DNA of 64,000 nucleotides, taken from the NCBI RefSeq assembly GCF_026151205.1, contig NC_087072.1:11136169-11200168 (forward strand), in the 5' to 3' direction. Below are positions 46,901 to 58,900 of the stretch, piece by piece. The notes beneath the pieces are model-generated. The model had not been told where the DNA came from, ran no database searches, and was given only the letters and a program-made list of their open reading frames with translations. Position numbers and translations under genes: made by a program. Numbering within the stretch: position 1 is the first letter of the stretch; each line of letters opens with the position of its first letter. The stretch is from Bolinopsis microptera. Taxonomy: Eukaryota > Ctenophora > Tentaculata > Lobata > Bolinopsidae.

Positions 46901-49900
46901 TACGATGGATACCAGCTCATAAAGGCTATTATGGTAACGAAAAGGCAGACTCTCTTGCAAAAAAGGCTCTGATAACTTGGACTCCGCCCAAGTGCTACTA
47001 CCAATACCAAAAGTATTATGGAAGGGAGCGCTGCGGAGTATAAGTAATCGGAAAATGAATATAATGATAAATATAGCAATATAATACTGGACGTAGTAAG
47101 TCTTCTTCAGCTGATCAAGCTATCTTCTTTGCTTAAATGTCATGTGATTATCGTCCGGGTATGATTCACTACTCAATGACGGATCGGATCATTACATATT
47201 TCTGATTACTCGCTTAGTTCTAATCGCAGATATTAATGTATAGTATGCAGTATTGCATAATTCATGGCCGTAGTGAGGTTTCGAAAGGATATATTCTACT
47301 AACAATTGTATTTCATTTGAAATACACGTCATAAAACGTATGCAGACATTATCTAAGTAAGTCGTAATACTATTACGTAGATTATTTCTGTATGTGTTTT
47401 ATTACTAATTATTATTTATTACTAATAGTTGTAGTGGAAAGTACATTGAACGGTTATCGGTTGTTCTCATAGCTGTTCAGACATGTTTATTGTGTACTGT
47501 TTAGACGCTTAGGATAGAACATATATATTTCAGAGTTTGTCCTGTAAAAAGAGCAACCCCTGCTTTACATACGTCGTACACATCATTATCATATCATATT
47601 TTCTTGTACGTGTTACAACTACAGTCTACAAGGATCCCGATTTCAAACCTAATCTAGAGATGAAAAGAACCCCAATTTCAAACCTAATCTAGAGATGAAA
47701 AGATGAGTCATGAATATGCAGGCATATCAAACATACCTTTATTTTGGGTTTTGTGTGCTTTGTTGGTCTCTTTTGCGTCCAACCTTTGTTTAACCTCTCT
47801 CCGTTTTCGGAGAAGTTCCTCGACACTTTCTAACTTTAGAACTGTCCGATGAGTACTTTTCTCTTCCTTCTTCGCAGGTTTTGAATCTTCAGCTGTCAGA
47901 CCACTTTCAGTGCCTTCTCCTTCTTTTTTAGCAGCTGAATTTTTGTGCAAACTTCGGCCTTTTGGTATGTCCTCTTCCTGATCCTCCTCGGACTCATAAT
48001 CGAAAGGGTTGTGTTTCTTTCGATTTGGAACTGCTTTGGGTTTCGTCGCTCTGGGTTTTCTTCCTCTGCCTGCACCTTTTTTATTTAAAGGCTCCTTCTT
48101 TTTGACTGGACCTGGAGATGAAAATCGATCTAGTGATGATATTTTACTTTTCAATTTTCAGTATGATAGGGTAAGCCTGGTTTAGTCTGTCCAAATCCTG
48201 ACATGTAGGTTGCATTTTCATCTGTTAATGAAAAGCGTTAATAAATTTTATGGAGCAGATTACTGATCATTATAATTACCACTTTAATTACCACCTGTTT
48301 GTTTATTAATAATAATCTGAGCACCAACTTTGTATTAATATTACTGAAATTCTTGTGTAGATGAGTAAATTGAGCATCATAATCCTGACTATAAACTCAC
48401 TTATAAGGTCGAACGACTGAGCTACATAGTCTCCAGCTGAAAAAGCTTATATTAAAGATAAACAATTAAACCGAGTGTACCATTACCAATTAATCGCTTC
48501 AGTTCGCGTCACTAAGTAACACTGCGTGATGTACATCTTCATTTCGAGCAATTCTATCAAGTTCTGACTTATTAAACGATTTGCGCGTGTTTCACAGTGG
48601 ACCCGACCTTTTTTCATCCTCATTCACGACACGTGAGGGTTTAATTTACTGATCACCCGTGTAAAACGTGCCTTTCGCCAGAAAGGCACAATCTCATTTG
48701 ACATAGACCACTCTAAACGTTGTTTCGTAAAACCTTTTATTAGATCGATAGACGATATGAGTTAAAAACTGATAAGAGCCGATTGTTGAACTCAATTGGC
48801 AAACTATGTAGACAAAATAAAAGTACGTTTATTCACTTTCAAAACGACGTAACGAGTCTCCGTGATCATTTTAGATCCAATAATTAAGCAAAATTTCGGT
48901 TCCTTGAGTAGGATTAATAAGTTCGAGTCAAAGCTGTTCCACAGTTTAAGGAAGGTTTGTTAAAAAAAATATTGTTAGTACCTGGCAAGGTGTTGAGCTG
49001 AGAATCGTACACTGGTCCATCTTCTTCGTCACTGTCAAACATCGACATGAACGACTTGCTTGCTTTTTCCTGAAACACAGCATATCTTTTAGTACGGAGC
49101 ACAATACATCCCCCAAATTTAAAAATTTTTATTTCCTAATCCCCCAAATTTGGTTCATGAAAATGTCGCTTACAATTGTAGACTGATACAATGGTTCAGC
49201 TTCTAGTGATTTAGACCTTAGCTGGTAATTTTTAAATAAATTTTAAAGTACGTAGTTTTCGAAATGTTGCAATAATTTTATTGTTCATATTTAATTATGA
49301 TGATTCAAACTATTTTTAGTTTGTGGTTCGAACTTCGGTTTCTGACCAATGTTTTTTTTAACTTCGCTCACTGTGTCAATAAGTTCGCTATCGATCTCTT
49401 CTGATAGACACAACGAGGTGGAGACTACAGTCCTCTTCCTCAACAATCCGTTTCACTAAACTTCGCAGCGTTTCCGAGCTGATAACGTTTTTGGTTGTGA
49501 ATTCTCGACGACTGAAGTCTAACGTCTGAACTATTATAGGCGGCTTAAACCGAGTCAATAACAGATGACTTAACAGTGTTCTTAAACGTTTCAAGTCATT
49601 CAGTCATAAAATCGTAAAGCTCTGCCTGAACACTGATCACCAGCTGCTGACTTCCTATGAGACTGTTCTGCAGTAAACTAGCCCTATTCCGAAGACCCTT
49701 GACATAGTCCTGTATCCAACAAAATGGAACGATGCCCAAAACAAATCGACTAGTCCCAGCTTGTTCAACTTGTATGATCCCTCATACCAATATCACTGAA
49801 TCTCCCGTTAGGTTTCTGGGCAATCTTAGAACATATTTCCCCCATACAAACAAGCTTTTTTTTGCTCCATGTAAACGCTTCATTGGGTTCATTATACCCG

Positions 49901-52900
49901 CGATCAATTTCATTTAAAAGTCACTTTGTATTACAAGCTGTGGCCTTTAAACAAGCTGTGTCGGAACAAATTTTATTTTTTATTTGTTTTATACAATAGA
50001 ACCTCTTACTAAGGAGCATTTTTTTTAAATTAAAAAAAAGAGAGGCTAGGCCTGGTTGGCCCACGAGAAGATAGCATATGAATGCTTTGCCTACCTCTGG
50101 GGTATGGCAGTCCTGTGGGAGGATGCCAGTGGAATCAAGATGTGTAATCAAGGATGATGGTAAGTGTTGTGGGGTGTGTCATAGATGAACGCTTAAGTGG
50201 TGGTTGAGTGTGGAAGAGAGAGGCGAAATAAGACGGCGTTAAAGTAGTCGCTATGTTACACCTGTCTGGTCCAACTCCTCTGGCACCATTAAGCGTTTAG
50301 TGTGGTTTGTAAAGTTGACAATGGTGGAGATGTGTTGGATGTCGAATATGTCATTGGCAGAGAGGTAGTAGTCCCGGAAATATTGACCTCTTATTTGGGC
50401 AATAATACTAAGGAGCATGTTCTGAGCTTGACTATTAATCAGGTGATCTGGTTATTTTCAAGCCAGTAAGGCTAGTTATCCAACTCTGTAACTTGCAGCA
50501 GGAATTATGGTAGAATAATCTAGGCAATTATTCAATAATCAAGCTGTCAATAATCCAGCTGCCTTATAAACTGTGTATGATTCGCCTCTCGAAACAAATC
50601 CAAAGAATAATCAAGGTGGTACGACTACTCCTCTTTGTCTTAGCTCATCTTTCTATTTCATGATTTAAAACAGATTAAAGTGGTAATTTCTATGGTAGAT
50701 AGTCTGGTCAGTTACGCACTTTTACCTGCATTTCATAGTCGAGGGCTGACAATTTTTGGGGCCACTCCAAGGTCTGTAGAACTGAAAGAAATTCGGAGCA
50801 CAAAAATTCAGTCTAGGAAAATCGCCCTTTTGGCCACGCCCATTTGTGTTATATTCGTGTATAGTTATATTCTTAGCTTTTGAACATCGCGGACATTCGG
50901 ATAAGTTCAAATTAATTGCTATGGCCACATTTATTTACAAATTATAAGGCAACAGTTGCAACAGTGCATAAGTTTAACTGATACAATAGTAAAGCCTAGC
51001 TATTAGTTATTTAGGCTTTACCTGGTGATTACTGATTATCTTTATGAATTCTTAAGTATATGTTAAAATAATTCTATTACTCATATTGTGATGATTCGAA
51101 CGAGCAAATTCTATCAATTTATTTGTTTACTAGTGTAACCTGGCCTTCTGCTGGGATTTCACTGCCGCAGTTAAAAAGGGTAGGAGTATTTACCCGCTGA
51201 GTCAAAACCCGCATTAGGTGAGCAAATGCAATACTATTCGGAGTGCCCTCACGTATCCAATAGTATCTTAAAACAATAGTATCTTAAAACAATAATCAAT
51301 AGAAATTAACCCTTATTAACTCCGCACCACACCCGCATATTTGAAAACATGCATTACATTGTCGTATGAAAGTATGAACTCTCTCTACAGTCCAAACAGA
51401 ACGTTATAGTATTAAATGACAGTGTAATTATGAATTATGATATAATTTATGTACCAACGCTACATAATATGCAGTAATGGGAGAGAGCGAGGAGGGAGAA
51501 AATGTGAGCCATTTTATGTAACATTTGTGGTTTAAAACCATCAATTAAACCACTTACCACCGACCGATTTAAAAAACCTTTACCATTTGGCTTACTCATA
51601 GTTTTGTCGGCACTATACCGAAAAAACCAGCCCCGTAACTCTTACCGTTTTCTTGATTAATCCGCTCGGAAATTACACGCACACAGACAGACAGACGATC
51701 AGACACACATTCTGAGATTATTGTTGAGATACAATATGACCTCTTGCTAAGCAGCTTGTAATACCGAGTTTGCCTGGGAATTCCAGTAGAAATATTCAAT
51801 TATACGACTACTCTTCATTGTCTTTATTTAATGATAAACATATTAGAAGTGGTGGTTCCTGTGGTAGTGGTCATTACTCTGGAGTACAAACTAACTGCAC
51901 AGTTTTCATTACTCTGCAGTACAAACTGAGTACTGACTGCACAGTTTTCATTACTCTGCAGTACAAACTGACTGCACAGTTTTCATTTCTATGCAAGAGT
52001 TTGCGGTAAGTCTCTCCGCAAAAGCAACGAACCACCCTAATAATCGCTACCCGTCACTTGCCCTCCTTGTGCAAATAAATAATAACATCCTTCTTTTGCA
52101 ACACTTTTAAAGTAAGCTTCTTGGTCTATCCTCATTTCAAGCTCAACAGTTATAAAGAAATTCATTTCTCAGCTGTAAAACCATTTTCTTCACAATGTCG
52201 CAATCTAAATGTAACTTTTCATCTCATTTAAATAGTAGACGTGACTTGATTAAGATGCTCCGTTTAAATGCAATCGATGACTATATACTGCGGGTCGAAA
52301 ATCACAAGGTTTCAATCAGCGAAAATGTCTGATTGGGGATGATTCGCAGCTATGAAATTAATCAAAAATCGGCCAGGAAAGGTTTGAAAAAAATCGCAGA
52401 TTTCCAAGAAATCGTTGATATACGATTCGTTATTGGAGCAATCTAGTCAGGGGACATGTTCAATTCAATCTCGAGAAGTTCGTCTGGTTGACGTTAGTTA
52501 GATGTTAATACTGTAAAATAATGCCCTAAACTGTTCAGGAACGTGACGACTGGTGGTGTAGACATTAAGGTAATTTTGACATAGAGAGCGTTCACATAAT
52601 ATTACGTAGGGGGGAGGGGGGTTTGGAAATGTTTTACACAATAGCTCAATAGGTATGTTTAAAGTGGCTCTCACAGCTTCACAGAGGGGGTTCTAAAATC
52701 TGTTTAATATGTGAACGATCCCTTTTCGAATTATTCTCAATAATTATTAATTACAAGTCTAGCTAAACACTTTAATTTTGGGTATTTACCTGCGAATTTG
52801 GCTCTCCCTTAATTTTAACATCGAATCCATCTGTTCCTCCGATGAGTCTAACGTCAAGCTCCAATGTGCAGGGGGTATCTTCCTGAAATTAATATTTGTT

Positions 52901-55900
52901 AATGATGCTGGATAATGAAATTATGAAGTGAAACTGATAAGGCCAAGGGTTGCTCTGGCCTCTGTCTATCATGGCATCCAATAGTTATCATCTGGGGAAG
53001 TTTGTTGAACGTCCAGTATTAAATCTATGATCGATAGAAATCATATCATTGCAAACCTCAATAAGCTCAGGGTCTGGAACGTCATCAACTGTAGCAATGG
53101 GAACATCCTCAACCTCGGAAATAGAAACGTCATCAACTGCAGCAGTAGGAACCTCATTAACCTCAGTAACCGGGGCCTCACTAACCTCATTCACTTGGAC
53201 TTCGCTGACCTCTGAGGTATCCTCTACATCCATAACATGAGTTATGACCAGCGAACATGCCTCCTGCACCGATGTTATCTGCAGCTCATCATCTTCGTCA
53301 TCATCCTTAACAACCTCAGTTATTCCACCTTCTCGCCCCTTATTTGTCATCTCATCATCATCATCAATCTCACAGTCTGTTTCATCGTCGTCCTCAGTAG
53401 CCTTCATGTCATCAGAATTGTCAATAAGCAAGACGGGCTCGTCATCTAGCCGAAGCTCTGGCATAAATTGCTTGTCGTCACCTTCTTCAATACCATCCTC
53501 CTCATCTTCCGTGTCCATCTCATCGACGGCACTTCCCTTTGCACACACAGATGGTTTAGTTGTTACCTCTTTCGTGTTATCTGATTTATTATTCGTGCTT
53601 CCGTTAGCACTTTTACCAACTTCATCATAAGTATTTTCATCTTTCTCCTCGATGGTAATGTTAGGAACTTCCTGTGTTTCCACAAAGTCACCTTCCACAA
53701 CTTCATCAGACATCTCGATCATTTGAATCTGAGATTTGACCTCTAGAATTTTTGTAGGGGTGGTGACAGGATTCGTGTTTGGTCTCTCGGTGACAGATCG
53801 AGGTGGAGTCCTGGCAATATCTTCCATAAAGTCCTCTCTGGGAGGGGTCTTCTCAGGGTCCCCTTGAGAGTTACTATTGCTTGCTGTAGAGGACGTTTTA
53901 GTTGACATCACACTCGCCCACATTTGGCTGTCCTCTGAAATAATGGGTAATTTACAGGATTTAACAGAGTTACCTCGTTGACAATGTACTACTTTTTTCG
54001 GGGAAAAAGACATGAAGGTGAGCTTATCTTACCGTTACATCCTATTTTTCATAAACAAAAAGGGCCATCCTTCCCAAATTAAGGCTCTATATTTCCACCA
54101 TTTACCAACATATTCATTATTCATATACATCATACAATGAAAGTGAGTAGCATATAATACATATTAGGGAACGACCCATGTGACATGAGATGTATCTGAT
54201 ATATCTCGTTACAACACTAAGTCTCACTAAAAGAATAGCGGGTAGACTCATGACTACGATCTTGTAGACTGCTTTACAAACAGCCCAACAGCTCCTTATT
54301 GCGACCGTTTAGGCAGGGCAGTAATTACATTTAAACATTACTAAATGTTAACTCGGACGATCCCCTATCATCAATTTCTTGCCATTTCTTTACAAGCCAT
54401 CTTCTCGTCATTATACAGATCCTTTCTCAGTCTATGATAATACTACAACACCACAAACACTTGCATCGCCCTATTTTCAAGTAAGTGACACGCCCAAAAT
54501 ACCTGCCATGGAGTTCATCAGACTCCTTCTGTATTTGTCTCTTCTGTCAATTGAATTTTCTAGTTCCGATTCTGACATTGCCGGTGGTTCTATCAAACTT
54601 TCTTGAAGATTTGTAGATCTCCGGTTGGAGGCAGGAAGATGGCCTGGTCGAGCAGGAATAACAGGTATATCTTCCTCTATATCGGTGGCATCACTATCTC
54701 CCTCAATCTGAGGGATTTAAAATTAGGATGAATACAGTTTATTGCACCAACTCTTAAGGTTTCAACCCTCACAATATCATAATTAAGGTGAGAAACCACT
54801 TCCAAATTTTGTGGATAAGAGTGAGGTTATCACTGGATTAATGAGGAACTTCACGATGTCATTTGCTTAGGGTAGCTTTCAGGTACTTGGTATGCAATTT
54901 GTAATGATATTGTGTGAAAGAGAGAGGATGGCCCACTTTCCCAAAAGGTCACACCAGCAATCAGTAATCTCCTCTATAATTCGACACTTGTTTTGGACAA
55001 TTTCATGCCACATCCGTGAGTTTGAAGTATAGGGCAGTATAATCATCCCAATCATCCCAATATTGTAAATTAGTGGTCAACAATATAAAAGCTCGACAAC
55101 CGTTCTGCCATTAGTTAAGAAATTAAAGGTTAAACCTCAACTTTACCCACCTAGAGTCCTAGACTAGTTTCACAAAATATATTTTATCAGCTTTCGATGT
55201 TTTTATGTATTTTCATTAACATAATATGTTGTATCTAGTTATTATCTTCGGTCTTATCTGCACGATGCTGATTGATGACGGATGCTGGCCATGGCCAATT
55301 TAAGATCAATCCGTCATTCTTCGTATCGACATAATTTCATCTCCACTAGTCAACCGATCGTTCTGATGAACATCTTGGGAATATCTAGTTCGTTGGTGCT
55401 AAAACGTTACGTAACGTATCCAGTAATAGCGATCTTTTCTAACGCCGATAATAGAAGCGGTGCTAAGCACAAATCTCCACCAAAAATATCGTAATCTCAC
55501 TAACAGAGATTCGCCAAATTAGCCGCACATTAAGCAATTTTAGGCGATTGCAGGATCGCACTTTTCGCAAAATGTTGCTGCACTTAAATATTGCCTTATT
55601 ACATAAATATGGTTAATAGATATTAAAATAGTTAAAAGTGAAACGTATGGTACATCCCACTTATACTCCTTAGCTAGCAGCTGAGATCTCAACTACATGG
55701 TAGATTTATCTAGAAGTTTCATTATCACCGCCGGTCGAAGTAATTTATAACTAAGTAAACTGTGAGAAGAGTTTTCTTTCTAGGTGGGGATTCAGCCGTT
55801 TTTAAGTCGGTACGTAACAGCTGCATAACAATAGTCCTCGCTCGTTCATTTGCCCTGAATGTCTCAATCCTTTAGATTCAAATCTCAACTACATTGTTTA

Positions 55901-58900
55901 ATTATCTAAAAGTTTCATTATCACCGCCGGTCTGGCCCCGAGGGCAGAATTTGACGATATACCCAATTGTTTATTCTTCCAGCTTAAACTTTTGAAGCAA
56001 GTGTAGACATAACCTCATCACATCAAGACTAATGGAATGGATATAATTAGTTAGTTTCCAATAGAGGTGGTAACTAACTCCACCCTAGCACTCAGTGGAA
56101 TTGGTTCATGATGTGATGAGGGAGAGTCACCACAAGCCTCAAAACACAAAGACTCGCGACTTAACTTAGACGGAAAGCAAAGTTTAAGCTAGAACATGAA
56201 ACAACAGATAACTATTGCACTACCACACGTGAAATAGTTATCTGATTAGTAAACTGACCACTCGTACTGAAACATATACAATTCAGTTCTGAACTTATAT
56301 TGTGTTTTTACTTTTGATTACGTCTTGAGAGTCGAGTACGATTATTAAGTTTTTCGTTATAATCCTATTGACGTAAGCTCTGGAGCGGGCGATGGGTTCC
56401 AAAAAGTGCCGTCCTAAGAGTCTGCGCTGCTGGACTGACCAACCTTTCAACTGGGCAATGTTTCTACTTCGATCATATTACCACTCGACCATTAGGAAAA
56501 CCACTGCTACTCACGTAGCGGGTTATCTATTAATGAACTGATAATGCAAACACTTATAAACCTAGACTGTGATCTAGGTTGCGATGGACTCCGGTTATTT
56601 AACTAGGCTCTATTTTATCTTGAATGTTCGTAACCACATATAGCTGGCTTAAATTTTAAAGCATCGCCAGTTTATCATTTAGATAACAACCTTCAGTCAG
56701 GTGTAAAATGTTGGCTCCTCATTATGTGAGGCCCTTCTTCTTTGCTTATAAGGGGTCGCAAGCCAGGAGGGACTTTCCAATTTAATCAGCCTAGGTTTTT
56801 GTCGAACCTTACATATTATAACCATTTGCTCAGTTTAACAATCTAAATGGCGCGCCGTTATTATAAGATCATAATCCCAATTTTCTCACTTTATCAACCT
56901 AAATAGTGCGCCGTTAAAACGGTGTCATTATTGTACGATTATGATCCAAATGACGATTGTTAAATTGTGGCCATAAACTTTAAGGCCTGATTGGATCCCG
57001 TTTTAGCTAAAAATCCTACCGAGATCGACTATAATGACAACTGCCACACCCGATGCAATCATGAAGGAGTTACAATTTTCGTATAATAAGCAGTGAACAA
57101 TTTGGTAATCTGTCTTGATTTCTGACAGTGACAAAATAGGCTAATTTTGGTACCGCAAGTAGTTCATACACACTTTGAATTGTACTTCCAACCTTTTAAC
57201 TCTACTACGATCTTTTCAATTTTGCTACTTGAATAATATTATGCTCGTTTTTCGTGAGCCATATTTCAGTGCTGGTATGGCTCCTCGCCTGTATGAGTGG
57301 TCTCCACTCACTGTAACATTCTTTTATTCTGCACCGCACCAAAATATCACAGTGGGTTTACTGTGTTAAAGAAGCCTCTCAAAAGTAAGTAAAAATCACC
57401 TTACCAGCTCAAAATAAGATTTTTTGCATTATCTTCAAGATTAAAGGTTTTACGTTCGTTCATAAGTATGATATTGGTGTGATCATTTCAGATATTTTGC
57501 ACCTATCCGGAATCCTCCAAAATATTCCTGGCAACAGTTATATACAAAAATGTGTCGATTATGCTTCGTTGAAGCCCATCAGTTAGTCTAGGCATTTACA
57601 ATGTTTAGAAGCCAAGATTTTAAAACAACCATCAGGCATCACGTTTCAAGTCTTATTCAGGGAAACTTGGTAGAAAATTCGCTGAACAACCCCTGCCCTC
57701 CCCGATCCCCCAATTAACAAACCTCAGTAGCAGGGGCCGATGTAGGAGAGAATCCTCCTGCTAATCCTTCAGATAGCATACTGATCTCTCCCCCTGAATC
57801 AAGTTTGATAATGTGTCAGAAACTTGTCAAAAAATTAATATCCAGAGACAAGAAGTAACTATGTGTTCGAGCTTTTTGTTTAGAATTGTGGACTAGCTGC
57901 ACCTGGCTGTCACAAGCTAAGGGCGATAATATTTTAGAGAAGGTCTCTGAACTTCTGTTTTGTATAAAACTATTTCGTAGCAAATCATACTAAAGGATTT
58001 CATCAGTTCTATGTTTTTAGTCTTGTGACAGACTTTTTCACAGCAGCCGGATGAACTAGACATTGTTTGGGAACCCATGTTAAACTTTAAGACTTTAAAC
58101 AAGTCCTGAGCAAGATTTTGATCAAGGATTTTAACCATAGAATTAGTAGAATTTTTCTCTAACTGGATACGGCCTGCCTTATAGCTCTGTAGAATATCTA
58201 CAGCATTAATTTCTTGATGATTTTCTTATAAGTGGATAAGCTTTCTTTTTATATGTAGGTGGGTAGTTCTGCCTCCGGACTCGACAAGGAAATCCTCTGT
58301 GATTTAGCGACCAGTTTAATGGATCAATTACAACCAACTTTGCTTTTTATCTCAAAGTAACCTTACAGGTAATTAAACAAACCTGGGACTGATTTACTTT
58401 GATCCAGACATGTAATCTCCATATCACTGTTGTCAATATCTTGTGTCTTATCTGTTAACCCCACCTCTTTGGTTTGTTCTTCACTCCCACTCTTCTCACC
58501 AGTGCCCGATATCAAGTCGGAAGTCGTCGCTTGATCATCTTGGAGAGGATCGTCCTCATCTTCACTGGCTGTTGCAGTATCAGCTGTCGTGTCACACTCC
58601 TCTAAAGACGTGTCCTTATCTGTCGAGTCTCCGACTTTTTCAACTTCTGTGTCCTCAATTTTGTCTGTAACTTCATTTTTCTTCTTTTTCTCCTCCTCCT
58701 CCTCGTCGGGTGGAATTGTGATATCCCAACATTGTGTGTTCATTTCATCTCCCATTCCAACATTGCTATCCTCTCCCTCCGATCGCGATTCCTAGAGCAG
58801 ATAGATTAACTTTAACATTCGTAAAATATTCGATAAAAATTTCCTATGCCATAAGTAATCAGTGAAATGTAATATTCAAGACAGTCTGGAAATAATAATT

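Noticed and set aside
49388-49594. 68-residue - strand frame
   Set aside because: No similarity recognised and not needed by exon phases.
53244-53630. Ser-rich 128-residue + strand frame
   Set aside because: Antisense shadow of the D/E-rich MDC1-like exon.
56360-56560. Possible structured RNA in the intron
   Set aside because: I could not draw a consistent cloverleaf or other known fold.
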